A stretch of DNA of 64,000 bases from an uncultured Helcococcus sp. (GTDB lineage Bacteria > Bacillota > Clostridia > Tissierellales > Peptoniphilaceae). The position numbers were made by a program, and so were the translations under genes. The stretch spans positions 1 through 64,000 of the forward strand of contig CALAZW010000018.1 in the NCBI GenBank assembly GCA_937926545.1, read 5' to 3'. The notes beneath the pieces are model-generated. The model saw only the letters and a program-made list of their open reading frames with translations. It searched no databases and was not told where the DNA came from. Shown one piece after another: positions 1 through 8,023 of the stretch (positions within the stretch are counted from its first letter, which is position 1; each line of letters begins with the position of its first letter).

Positions 1-128
1 TTAGCTAATTGATTTTTTACTACTTCGTAAACAGCATGTTCATTAATTGTTGCTGCAAATAATTCTTCGCATAAATCAATGTTTCCTACATGCTCTCCTT
101 TTTGGTTTAACACATTAACGTTAGGCAT
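1..128 (-). CDS. rplD: Ribosomal protein L4, N-terminal part (cut by window edge)
   Basis: This is the first 42 codons of large-subunit protein L4. The reverse strand reads MPNVNVLNQKGEHVGNIDL and continues in frame to the left edge, so the C-terminal four fifths are missing. It starts 15 bases after the rplC stop codon, with an AGGAGG-type site in between, which is the usual S10-L3-L4 operon order. L4 binds 23S rRNA early in 50S assembly and in E. coli also represses its own operon. The identification rests on the N-terminal sequence and position. Confidence 0.9.
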   Translation of the reverse strand, partial: MPNVNVLNQKGEHVGNIDLCEELFAATINEHAVYEVVKNQLA

Positions 129-143
129 ATTCTATCCTCCTTC

Positions 144-776
144 CTACTTAGAAGCCTTTACTGCTTCTTTAATAGTAACAAGTCCGCCTTTAGGTCCTGG
201 TATAGCACCTTTAATAAGAAGTAAGTTCTTATCCGCATCAACTTTTACTATTTCTAAGTTTTGTACAGTAACTCTTTCGTTACCCATCTTACCGGAACCT
301 TTTCTACCTTTGAAAACTCTTCCTGGGTAAGCTGCTGCAGATCTTGCTCCGCCAACTCTATGAGATTTAGAACCGTGTGTTTCTGGTCCTCTACTGTAAT
401 TGTGTCTCTTGATAGAACCTTGTGTTCCTTTACCCTTTGATGTTCCAACAACGTCAATTAATTCATTGTCTGCAAATACATCAGCCTTAATTTCTTGTCC
501 TAAAGTAAATTCTGCTGGGTTTTCTACTAAGAATTCTCTTAAGTGTTTCTTTAATTCAACATTTGCCTTAGCAAAATGTCCTTTCATTGGTTGGTTAGCA
601 TGTTTTTCTTTCTTTTCTAAATAACCAACTTGAACCGCGTTATATCCGTCAGTTTCTATTGTTTTGATTTGTGTTACAACTATTGGTCCTGCCTCAACTA
701 CTGTTACTGGAATTACTGCTCCAGTTTCGTCGAATACTTGAGTCATACCTAGTTTTTTACCTAATATACTCTTCAC
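144..776 (-). CDS. rplC: 50S ribosomal protein L3
   Basis: The 210-residue product is a normal-length bacterial L3. It begins MKSILGKKLGMTQVFDE and carries the L3 signature around residues 110-150 (GTSKGKGTQGSIKRH, then the glycine- and lysine-rich loop that reaches the peptidyl transferase centre). It assembles early onto 23S rRNA. It lies between rpsJ and rplD in the S10 operon, with a purine-rich ribosome site just upstream of the ATG. Nothing unusual was seen. Confidence 0.98.
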   Translation of the reverse strand: MKSILGKKLGMTQVFDETGAVIPVTVVEAGPIVVTQIKTIETDGYNAVQVGYLEKKEKHANQPMKGHFAKANVELKKHLREFLVENPAEFTLGQEIKADVFADNELIDVVGTSKGKGTQGSIKRHNYSRGPETHGSKSHRVGGARSAAAYPGRVFKGRKGSGKMGNERVTVQNLEIVKVDADKNLLLIKGAIPGPKGGLVTIKEAVKASK

Positions 777-831
777 GAGATATTCCTCCTTTTCTTACAT
801 TGGATTGCTATGCAATCATACTAAGTTTAGC

Positions 832-1143
832 TTATAGCTTAATTTCGATATCTACGCCTGCTGGTAGATTTAATTTTTTAAGAGCATCTAATGTTTTTGC
901 ATTAGGATTGATGATATCAATTAATCTCTTGTGAGTTCTTTGTTCGAATTGTTCTCTTGAATCTTTATACTTGTGAACCGCACGTATAATTGTTACCTTT
1001 TCAATTTCTGTTGGTAATGGAATTGGTCCAGATACTTCTGCACCTGTTCTCTTACATGTTTCTACAATCTTTTGTGCTGATAAATCAATCACTTCATGAT
1101 CGTATGCTCTTAATCTGATTCTAATTTTTTGTTGTTTAGCCAT
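832..1143 (-). CDS. rpsJ: 30S ribosomal protein S10
   Basis: The 103-residue product matches S10 in length and sequence (MAKQQKIRIRLRAYDHEVID at the start, GPIPLPTE near residue 40). S10 belongs to the head of the 30S subunit and also acts as NusE in antitermination complexes. The reading frame stays open upstream to 1206, but the ATG at 1143 follows an AGGAGG site by 6 bases and gives the standard N-terminus, so I chose it. It is the first gene of the S10 operon, preceded by a leader of about 200 bases. Confidence 0.98.
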   Translation of the reverse strand: MAKQQKIRIRLRAYDHEVIDLSAQKIVETCKRTGAEVSGPIPLPTEIEKVTIIRAVHKYKDSREQFEQRTHKRLIDIINPNAKTLDALKKLNLPAGVDIEIKL

Positions 1144-1345
1144 TTTTCCTCCTCTTTCGTACTTCTCAACGAATCCCTTCCCGATACTCATATCCGGGTG
1201 TACCATATCCGAGTCTTAAAAAAACCTGAATATCTTCTGGGCCATTCAATATCATTATTGAACTAACTTAGTGTGAATTTCCCAAAGCTGTCTACAAGAA
1301 GTTTACAGTTTGGCAACCTCCCACTCACCGCTTAAAATTCAGTAC
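1144..1345 (-). promoter_or_regulatory. S10 operon leader with attenuator-like hairpin
   Basis: This is an untranslated leader of about 200 bases between the predicted start site and rpsJ. On the minus strand it holds a perfect 7-bp hairpin at 1245-1262 (TTCAATA, ATGA loop), then a second hairpin at 1225-1240 (CCAGAA, GATA, TTCAGG, one A-A mismatch) followed directly by seven T residues at 1218-1224. That is the layout of an intrinsic terminator inside a leader. L4-dependent attenuation of the S10 leader is established in E. coli; applying it here is inference. The hairpin is short, so termination may need help. Confidence 0.5.
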
Positions 1346-1351
1346 TAAGAT

Positions 1352-1380
1352 ATAATACATTAACATGGACCATAGTGCAA
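1352..1380 (-). promoter_or_regulatory. Probable S10 operon promoter
   Basis: On the minus strand TTGCAC (1375-1380) and TATTAT (1352-1357) are separated by 17 bases. The -10 matches 5 of 6 consensus positions and the -35 matches 3 of 6. The predicted start is about 200 bases upstream of rpsJ. Confidence 0.5.
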
Positions 1381-1511
1381 GCTTTATTTTAATTTTTCCC
1401 TCTAAAACTTTTATTTGTTAATTTTTAGTAATATTTAGTTTTTGCAACCTTTATTCTTTCTATTTCCTTCCTTATATATATAATATATAGGCATTTATTA
1501 TATATCTTTAC

Positions 1512-1540
1512 TTTAAACTATTTTATAGTACAATTATAAT
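1512..1540 (+). promoter_or_regulatory. Probable promoter of the phosphate symporter gene
   Basis: TTTAAA (1512-1517), a 17-base spacer and a perfect TATAAT (1535-1540) lie 36 bases upstream of the ATG at 1576. The rest of the AT-rich 1381-1511 stretch between the divergent genes shows no ORF or strong hairpin. Confidence 0.5.
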
Positions 1541-1575
1541 GTTGACTTTAATATAAGTATGGAGGAAATTGTTAT

Positions 1576-3183
1576 ATGGATATATGGCATGTTTTCCAGA
1601 TGCTCGGTGGACTAGCCCTATTCCTCTATGGAATGGAAGTTATGGGCAAGGGTCTAGAGTTACTTGCTGGAAACAAATTGCAGAAGATCCTAGAAAAACT
1701 TACCAATAAAAAACTATTGGGAGTACTAGTTGGAGCTTTAATAACGGCAGTTATTCAAAGTTCATCTGCTACAACAGTTATGGTTGTAGGCTTCGTTAAC
1801 TCCAAGTTAATGACCTTAAATCAGGCTGTAAACATCATTATGGGTGCCAATATTGGTACCACTATCACCGGACAGTTGATGGCTCTTAATGTAAATAAGA
1901 TCGCACCCTTTATAGCATTCATAGGAATGTTATTTCTACTGTTTGGAAAGAAAAGAAAAAGAATACACGCAGGACAAATAATCATAGGTGTCGGCTTCCT
2001 TTTCATGGGAATGGGTATAATGACCGATGCAATGGCACCTTTGAATGAAAGTGAAAAGTTCATCAGTCTAATGGCTGGGGTTACTAATCCTTTTGTAGCC
2101 ATCCTTATAGGTACTATAGTTACAGCTGTTATTCAAAGTTCAGCTGCATCTCAAGGTATCTTACAAGCACTAGCATCACAAGGACTAGTTGATTTTAGAA
2201 CAAGTTTTTACATAATACTTGGACAAAACATAGGAACTTGTGTAACTTCTCTTATAGCTTCAACAGGAGCTAATAAGAACGCCAAGAGAGCTGCTACTTC
2301 CCACGTTCTATTTAATATTTTGGGAACCCTAATATTTGCAGCCCTAGCAAGCTTTACACCGCTTATACCGTTTCTTAAGGGTTTATCCAACAATCCTAAG
2401 CAACAAATTGCTAATATTCACATTATATTTAATATTAGTACAACCTTGCTATTATTGCCTTTCTCAAAGTATATTGCCATGGCTTCTACCCATCTAATCA
2501 AGGGATCAGATGACGAAGAAGATAGTAAGAAATTAATTTACTTAAACAAGCAAAGCTTTGGTGATTCAATCGTTATGATCAGTAACTTAAAACAAGAACT
2601 AATAAGAATGTTAGATGTTTCTAAGACAAACTTTCAAGCATCTTGTAATAACTTCTTAAAGTATACAGACAAGCAATCAGCCACCATAAGATACAATGAA
2701 GAAATTATAAACTTCTTAAATACAGAGATAACTAGGCTATCAGTTAAGACCATGTCCAACCAATTGGGTAAATATCAATACAACCAACTATCTGGCTACT
2801 TGACAATAGCATCCAACGTGGAAAGAGTTGGTGACTATTCAATCAGCATAGATAATGTGGCCATAGAAAAGAATGATAAGGACCTAATTTTTACGGATAC
2901 GGCCTTGGAAGAACTGGAAGCGGTCTTCACCCTTATCAATAAAATGTTTGATGAAATTAACTACAATTTACAGCAGGATAGTTTTAAGATTAAAAAGATC
3001 TATACTACCGCCTATAGGATTGACAGTTTAATAGAGTCAAATAGGGACTCTCATGTGGAAAGAATGAAAAACGGCACCTGTGTAACCGAATCCGGCCTAC
3101 TTTATGATAAGTTATGCACCTATCTAGGTAGGGTCTCTGATCACTTGGTTAACATTGCAGAAGCCTTTGAATCAATGATTTAA
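1576..3183 (+). CDS. Na/Pi cotransporter family protein with C-terminal PhoU-like domain
   Basis: This 535-residue membrane protein belongs to the Na+-dependent phosphate symporter family (NptA/YjbB type). The two inverted transport repeats each carry the family motif: QSSSATT near residue 63 and QSSAAS near residue 190. After about residue 340 the chain becomes soluble and helical, resembling PhoU, as in the bacterial long form. The predicted role is phosphate import or export coupled to sodium at the cytoplasmic membrane. A GGAGGAAA site precedes the ATG by 9 bases. It is a single gene, transcribed away from the S10 operon and closed by a hairpin terminator. Confidence 0.92.
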   Translation: MDIWHVFQMLGGLALFLYGMEVMGKGLELLAGNKLQKILEKLTNKKLLGVLVGALITAVIQSSSATTVMVVGFVNSKLMTLNQAVNIIMGANIGTTITGQLMALNVNKIAPFIAFIGMLFLLFGKKRKRIHAGQIIIGVGFLFMGMGIMTDAMAPLNESEKFISLMAGVTNPFVAILIGTIVTAVIQSSAASQGILQALASQGLVDFRTSFYIILGQNIGTCVTSLIASTGANKNAKRAATSHVLFNILGTLIFAALASFTPLIPFLKGLSNNPKQQIANIHIIFNISTTLLLLPFSKYIAMASTHLIKGSDDEEDSKKLIYLNKQSFGDSIVMISNLKQELIRMLDVSKTNFQASCNNFLKYTDKQSATIRYNEEIINFLNTEITRLSVKTMSNQLGKYQYNQLSGYLTIASNVERVGDYSISIDNVAIEKNDKDLIFTDTALEELEAVFTLINKMFDEINYNLQQDSFKIKKIYTTAYRIDSLIESNRDSHVERMKNGTCVTESGLLYDKLCTYLGRVSDHLVNIAEAFESMI

Positions 3184-3190
3184 ATAATAA

Positions 3191-3215
3191 AAAAGCACCC
3201 TTGGGGTGCTCTTTT
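3191..3215. terminator. Bidirectional terminator between symporter and glp genes
   Basis: AGCACCC and GGGTGCT form a perfect 7-bp stem (3194-3210) with a TTG loop. It is flanked by an A-run on the left and CTTTTATT on the right, so it can end transcription from both converging genes. Confidence 0.85.
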
Positions 3216-3216
3216 A

Positions 3217-3591
3217 TTAATCAATTTTATCTATATCTCTCGTCGCTACGATGTTACTTCCTGTACCTGCTACATTCTCGATTAATACGTCTCCTAATTT
3301 TACTGGAGCATCGATTTCTGTATTGTTTACTTCTCTCATTACTTCAAATATTTGTCCTTTTGGTATTTCTTTATCTGTTTTTACTGGAACTAAATTTAAG
3401 AAGCCCCCCTTAACTCTTATGGTTGAAGCTATATGTCTTCTAGGATCTATCATTTCTTGTTTACCGTAAATTTCTCCTCTTTTACAAGTGTTACCGGAAA
3501 CTTGATATTCTCCATTGTCATCTTTTTCAACTGTTAAGTTACATCCCATAGGACATACTATACAAACAAATTCTCTCTTAGTGTTTTCCAT
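3217..3591 (-). CDS. DUF1667 cysteine-rich protein, third gene of the G3P dehydrogenase-like unit
   Basis: This 124-residue protein carries a CIVCPMGCNL motif at residues 10-19 and another cysteine in NTCKRGE near residue 36. That pattern fits a small Fe-S or metal site and is typical of DUF1667. In many anaerobes this family follows the two flavoproteins of an anaerobic glycerol-3-phosphate dehydrogenase and may pass electrons on; the biochemical role is inferred from context. The start codon directly abuts the stop of the flavoprotein gene upstream (shared position 3591), indicating translational coupling. Confidence 0.85.
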   Translation of the reverse strand: MENTKREFVCIVCPMGCNLTVEKDDNGEYQVSGNTCKRGEIYGKQEMIDPRRHIASTIRVKGGFLNLVPVKTDKEIPKGQIFEVMREVNNTEIDAPVKLGDVLIENVAGTGSNIVATRDIDKID

Positions 3592-4844
3592 TATAATCCC
3601 TCCACTTCTACAGTCACTGGTTCTGTGATATTTTCAATATCTTCAGGTTTAAGTGGTATATTAATCATTTCTGATGGTATCATAGTTCTCATTTTTTTCT
3701 TTTTGATAAGCTTATCGCCACTCTTAACTAATATATCAACATTTTTATAAATTCCTCTTGATCTCATGTAAAGATTTGCTCCATCCTTACCACCAGAGAT
3801 TATATAGTTAGGAATTACATATGATATTCCTTCTAGAGCAGAAGTTTCAACTAATTCTTTACCTTCTGAATCATCTATTCCATTTATATAGTCAGCTGCA
3901 TTTTTACCAGCCATTCTACTTTCTTTTGTTACAAAGTCTACTATATCGTGAACATGTAAAACGTTACCGCAGGAGAATACTCCGTCCATGTTTGTTTCCA
4001 TGTTTGATTTAATTTTAGGTCCATTGGTTACATTACCAAGATCGATACCAGCATTAACTGATAATTCGTTTTCTGGGATTAAACCTATTGATAATAATAA
4101 GGTATCACATTCGATATATTCTTCAGTTCCTGGTATAGGAGCCCATTTATCATCTACCTTAGAAATAGTTACTCCTTCGATTCTGCTCTTACCGTGAATC
4201 TTATTAATGTTATGGCTTAAGTAAAGTGGTATGCCATAGTCATCTAGACATTGGGCTATATTTCTGTTTAATCCACTTGATGTTGGTGATATTTCAACAA
4301 CACATTTTACCTTAGCACCTTCCAAGGTCATTCTTCTAGCCATGATTAATCCTATGTCTCCTGAACCGTAGATAACAACTTCCTTACCTACCATTAGGCC
4401 TTCCATGTTCATTAATCTTTGAGCCATACCTGCAGTATAAACACCTGCTGGCCTATAACCATTGATAGCTACTGCTCCAGCTGTTCTTTCTCTACACCCC
4501 ATAGCTAAAACTACTGCCTTAGCCTTAACACTAACTAAACCATTATCACTTAAGGCAATTATTTCCTTATTTTCATTAAGGTCTATAACCATAGTGTTTA
4601 ACATATATTCAATACCTTGATCTTCAACTTGATGAATAAATCTTGAAGCATATTCAGGTCCTGTTAATTCTTCTTTGAATTCGTGTAAACCAAATCCATT
4701 ATGTATACATTGGTTTAAGATTCCACCTAATTCTCTATCTCTTTCTATAATTAATATAGAGTCTATTCCATTTTTTTTGGCTTCTACAGCAGCACCTAAT
4801 CCTGCTGGGCCACCACCTATTACTACTAAATCATAATTTAACAT
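3591..4844 (-). CDS. NAD(P)/FAD-dependent oxidoreductase (second subunit of G3P dehydrogenase-like unit)
   Basis: The 417-residue flavoprotein starts with an FAD-binding Rossmann motif (VVIGGGPAGLGAA, residues 7-19). A second GSGDIG nucleotide-binding motif lies near residue 160, and LSIGLIPENEL near residue 250 matches the pyridine-nucleotide disulfide reductase fold. There is no redox CxxC pair, so it is not a thioredoxin reductase. Its place between the GlpA-like gene (10-base gap) and DUF1667 makes it a likely electron-transfer partner in glycerol-3-phosphate oxidation, in the role of GlpB although a different family. The substrate is inferred. Confidence 0.8.
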   Translation of the reverse strand: MLNYDLVVIGGGPAGLGAAVEAKKNGIDSILIIERDRELGGILNQCIHNGFGLHEFKEELTGPEYASRFIHQVEDQGIEYMLNTMVIDLNENKEIIALSDNGLVSVKAKAVVLAMGCRERTAGAVAINGYRPAGVYTAGMAQRLMNMEGLMVGKEVVIYGSGDIGLIMARRMTLEGAKVKCVVEISPTSSGLNRNIAQCLDDYGIPLYLSHNINKIHGKSRIEGVTISKVDDKWAPIPGTEEYIECDTLLLSIGLIPENELSVNAGIDLGNVTNGPKIKSNMETNMDGVFSCGNVLHVHDIVDFVTKESRMAGKNAADYINGIDDSEGKELVETSALEGISYVIPNYIISGGKDGANLYMRSRGIYKNVDILVKSGDKLIKKKKMRTMIPSEMINIPLKPEDIENITEPVTVEVEGL

Positions 4845-4854
4845 AATCTATCTC

Positions 4855-6288
4855 CTATTTCTTTAAATGTCTTTCAACGATTTCTGATCCTGATAAATCT
4901 TTTTTAACTTCTGTTTGGTCTATGTCCAATTCTCTAGCTAATATTTCTAATACTCTAGGGCCACAGAATCCACCTTGACATCTTCCCATACCAGCTCTTA
5001 CTCTTCTCTTAACGCCGTCAACTGTTCTAGCGCCTGCTGGTCTACGGATAGCTTCGATAATTTCTCCTTCAGAAACAGTTTCACATCTACAAATTACCTT
5101 ACCGTAATTTGGATCTTCTTCTATTTTCTTAACCTTGTCTTCTAGACTTAATTCTACGATTCTATCGATTGCTTTTCTTTCAGGATTGTAGTTAGGGTTA
5201 GGATTAGTATTCATTCCAATACCTATAAGAATTTGTTCAACATATTCACCAATTGCTGGTGCAGATGCAAGACCTGGAGATTCTATACCACCGCAGTGTA
5301 CTACGCCATCCATCTTATTTGAAGGATAGATCATAAAGTCTCCTGTATTAGGTTTAGCCCTAACACCTGTAAACACTCTTATTGTTTTCTTTAAGTTGAT
5401 ACTTGGAACAGATTTCTTTCCTAGTGTATCTAATTTTACTAATGATTCAGCTTCAGTTGTTGTATCTTCAACTGTTTGAATCTTATCAGCTGTAGGTCCA
5501 ATCATGGTATTGCCATCATAAGTTGCAGTTACCAATACTCCCTTACCAGCTTCTGTTGGTGTTTGGAATAAAACTGTATTTATATAGTCAGCCTTAGTCT
5601 TGTCTAATAATCTATAAACACCCTTTGTAGGTATGATGTAAAAATCATCATCGCCAGCCATTTGAGCAACCTTGTCTGAGAATAGGCCTGCTGCGTTAAC
5701 GACATATTTAGAAGTGAATTCTCCCTTATTAGTTTTTACTACTATATGGTCTTCCTTCTTTTCTAATCCTGTAACTTCAGTTTCTGTAAATAGTTCAACT
5801 CCATTTGTAACAGCGTTTTCAATCATTGCATATGTATAGTTAAAAGGATCTACAACTCCTGCGCTTGCACAATATAAAGCTCCAACTACTTCGTCAGCTA
5901 CCTTAGGTTCTATTTCTCTTACTCTGTCACCATCTATGATTTCTAGGCCAACACAATTGTTTTCAATACCTCTATCATAAAGTTCTTTAACTGTCTTCAT
6001 TTCATCTTCACTAAAAGCTAAGACTAATGAGCCTATTTTATTAAATGTAAAGTCCAATTCTTCGCTAAGTTTTGGATACATTTGATTACCCTTTACATTT
6101 AATTTAGCTTTTAAGGTTCCTGGTTCAGCGTCAAATCCACCGTGAACTATTGCTGAGTTAGCCTTGGTTGTCTCTTGACAAACCTCAATGTTCTTTTCTA
6201 GTAATGCTACTTTATTGTCGTATTTTGATAGGGTTCTAGCTATAGTTGTTCCTATTGCTCCTCCCCCAATGATTATTACATCGTACAT
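4855..6288 (-). CDS. glpA: GlpA-like FAD-dependent glycerol-3-phosphate dehydrogenase with BFD [2Fe-2S] domain
   Basis: The 477-residue flavoprotein has a DAO-type FAD domain (MYDVIIIGGGAIGTTIARTL at the N-terminus). A C-terminal BFD-like Fe-S domain shows CRCE and CQGGFC cysteines about 35 residues apart. This layout matches anaerobic GlpA and the related L-2-hydroxyglutarate oxidase group; glpFK upstream and a GlpP-type leader favour glycerol-3-phosphate oxidation to dihydroxyacetone phosphate. A TTG at 6300 would also open the frame, but the ATG at 6288 sits 5 bases after GGAGG and is the better start. It heads a three-gene operon. Confidence 0.82.
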   Translation of the reverse strand: MYDVIIIGGGAIGTTIARTLSKYDNKVALLEKNIEVCQETTKANSAIVHGGFDAEPGTLKAKLNVKGNQMYPKLSEELDFTFNKIGSLVLAFSEDEMKTVKELYDRGIENNCVGLEIIDGDRVREIEPKVADEVVGALYCASAGVVDPFNYTYAMIENAVTNGVELFTETEVTGLEKKEDHIVVKTNKGEFTSKYVVNAAGLFSDKVAQMAGDDDFYIIPTKGVYRLLDKTKADYINTVLFQTPTEAGKGVLVTATYDGNTMIGPTADKIQTVEDTTTEAESLVKLDTLGKKSVPSINLKKTIRVFTGVRAKPNTGDFMIYPSNKMDGVVHCGGIESPGLASAPAIGEYVEQILIGIGMNTNPNPNYNPERKAIDRIVELSLEDKVKKIEEDPNYGKVICRCETVSEGEIIEAIRRPAGARTVDGVKRRVRAGMGRCQGGFCGPRVLEILARELDIDQTEVKKDLSGSEIVERHLKK

Positions 6289-6308
6289 ATCTACCTCCAA
6301 ATTTTTAC

Positions 6309-6355
6309 AAAAAAAGAGTACGTGAAAAGTTCCTGAATTAAACTCTCACATACTC
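6309..6355 (-). promoter_or_regulatory. GlpP-type leader terminator/antiterminator upstream of glpA
   Basis: On the minus strand GAGTATGTGA pairs with TCACGTACTC, extended inward by AGAG/TTTT-type pairs. The stem (6316-6355) is followed by a run of seven T (6309-6315), then the glpA ribosome site. The 5' arm reads TAGAGTATGTGAGAGTTT then AATTCA, nearly the same as the glpF leader arm. In B. subtilis GlpP with glycerol-3-phosphate prevents termination at such leaders; the glpP gene lies 3 kb away, so this is a probable GlpP target. Confidence 0.75.
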
Positions 6356-6397
6356 TATAACTCAAAATAATATTAGATATTTATTTATTACATTCTT

Positions 6398-6426
6398 AAG
6401 ATAATATAATGGAATTATTTTGTCAA
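6398..6426 (-). promoter_or_regulatory. Promoter of the glpA operon
   Basis: TTGACA (6421-6426, minus strand), a 17-base spacer and TATCTT (6398-6403). The -35 is perfect and the -10 matches 4 of 6. It lies just upstream of the leader terminator. Confidence 0.75.
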
Positions 6427-6447
6427 GTTTTAACCATAAGTTAAAAC
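6427..6447. promoter_or_regulatory. Operator-like palindrome abutting the glpA -35 box
   Basis: GTTTTAAC, CATAA, GTTAAAAC is a perfect 8-bp inverted repeat touching the upstream edge of the TTGACA box. Position and symmetry suggest a dimeric regulator site. It does not match the cre consensus. The regulator is unknown. Confidence 0.4.
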
Positions 6448-6454
6448 TATAACA

Positions 6455-6484
6455 GATAGGGATCTATATCCATAGGTCCCCATC
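6455..6484 (-). terminator. Hairpin downstream of glpK
   Basis: A 13-bp imperfect stem (GATGGGGACCTAT against ATAGATCCCTATC on the minus strand, two wobble pairs) begins 15 bases after the glpK stop. No strong T-run follows, so it may be a weak terminator or an mRNA 3'-end stabiliser. Confidence 0.45.
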
Positions 6485-6499
6485 AGATAGTATAAGAGT

Positions 6500-8005
6500 C
6501 TAGTCTTCCTTATCTAACCAACCCATTGTTCTTTCAACTGCCTTTTTCCAGTACTTGTAATTCTTATTTCTTTCTTCATCCTTCATAGCAGGCTTGAATT
6601 CTCTATCTACTATAAATTCTGAATAAATGTCATCCATGCTTTCCCAATAACCTACTGCAAGACCAGCTAAGTAAGCTGCACCTAGTGCTGTAGTTTCTAA
6701 TGTTTTTGGTCTATGAACTTCTGTATCAAGCATGTCAGCTTGGAATTGCATTAAGAAGTTGTTAGCTGAAGCTCCACCGTCTACTCTTAGGTTTGCTAAT
6801 GGTATACCAGCGTCTTCTTCCATTGCTTCTATAACGTCTTTTGATTGATATGCTAATGATTCAAGAGTAGCTCTAACTAAATGCTCTCTCTTAGTACCTC
6901 TAGTTATACCAAAGATTCCTCCTCTAGCATACATATCCCAGTATGGAGCTCCTAGTCCTGTAAATGCAGGTACTACATATACTCCGCCTGTATCTTCTAT
7001 TTTATTTGCATAGTATTCTGATTGTGGTGAATCATATACTAGTTTTAATTCATCTCTTAACCATTGGATTGCAGCACCTGCTATAAATACAGATCCTTCT
7101 AAGGCGTAGTTAACTTTTCCGTCAATACCCCATGCAATTGTTGTCAATAGTCCATTTTGTGATTTTATAAGTTTGTCACCAGTATTCATTAGTACGAAAC
7201 AACCTGTTCCATAAGTATTTTTAACCATACCTGGGAAGAAGCATGTTTGTCCAAATAATGCTGCTTGTTGGTCACCAGCTATACCAGCTATAGGTATTTC
7301 TGCTCCACCATAAGTTGCAGGATCTGTTTTTCCGTAAACTTCTGAAGAGTTTTTAACTTCTGGTAACATGGATTTTGGAATATTTAATAATCTTAATATT
7401 TCATCATCCCATTGTAATTCTTTTATGTTAAATAACATTGTTCTTGATGCGTTAGAATAGTCAGTTACGTGAACTTTACCCCTTGTTAAGTTCCATACTA
7501 ACCAAGTATCTACTGTACCAAATAATAAGTCTCCAGCTTCTGCTTTTTCTCTAGCTCCTGGAACATTGTCTAAGATCCAAGCTATTTTAGTTGCTGAGAA
7601 GTAAGCGTCTATTACTAGACCTGTTTTATCTCTTATTTTTTCTTCCCAACCAGCTGCTTTTAATTTTTCACAGTAGTTAGCTGTTCTTCTACATTGCCAA
7701 ACAATAGCGTTATATACTGGTTTACCAGTGTTTTTATCCCAAACGATAGTTGTTTCTCTTTGGTTGGTAATACCTATACCAGCGATTTGGTCTGGTCTGA
7801 TTCCAGCCATTTCAAGAACTTCTCTTGCAACACCACTTTGAGATCCCCAAATTTCCATTGCGTCGTGTTCAACCCAACCTGGTTTTGGATAAATTTGCTT
7901 AAATTCTTTTTGTGAAACTTTTATGATTTCACCTTTTTTATTAAATATGATTGCTCTTGAACTTGTTGTTCCTGCGTCAAATGATAAGATATATTTCTCT
8001 GTCAT
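6500..8005 (-). CDS. glpK: Glycerol kinase
   Basis: The 501-residue product has the full length and sequence of FGGY-family glycerol kinase. Features include SFDAGTTSSRAIIF at the N-terminus, the INQRETT segment (residues 80-86) and the GGASANNFLMQFQAD C-terminal signature near residue 410. It phosphorylates glycerol to sn-glycerol-3-phosphate using ATP. It follows glpF by 18 bases behind the same promoter and leader. The IAGDQQAALFGQ active-site region is intact. No PTS phosphorylation site was assessed. Confidence 0.98.
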   Translation of the reverse strand: MTEKYILSFDAGTTSSRAIIFNKKGEIIKVSQKEFKQIYPKPGWVEHDAMEIWGSQSGVAREVLEMAGIRPDQIAGIGITNQRETTIVWDKNTGKPVYNAIVWQCRRTANYCEKLKAAGWEEKIRDKTGLVIDAYFSATKIAWILDNVPGAREKAEAGDLLFGTVDTWLVWNLTRGKVHVTDYSNASRTMLFNIKELQWDDEILRLLNIPKSMLPEVKNSSEVYGKTDPATYGGAEIPIAGIAGDQQAALFGQTCFFPGMVKNTYGTGCFVLMNTGDKLIKSQNGLLTTIAWGIDGKVNYALEGSVFIAGAAIQWLRDELKLVYDSPQSEYYANKIEDTGGVYVVPAFTGLGAPYWDMYARGGIFGITRGTKREHLVRATLESLAYQSKDVIEAMEEDAGIPLANLRVDGGASANNFLMQFQADMLDTEVHRPKTLETTALGAAYLAGLAVGYWESMDDIYSEFIVDREFKPAMKDEERNKNYKYWKKAVERTMGWLDKED

Positions 8006-8023
8006 TATAATCCCCCTCTTTTA

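Noticed and set aside
1144..1206. N-terminal extension of S10 by 21 residues
   Set aside because: The ATG at 1143 has a consensus ribosome site and gives standard S10; the extension has none.
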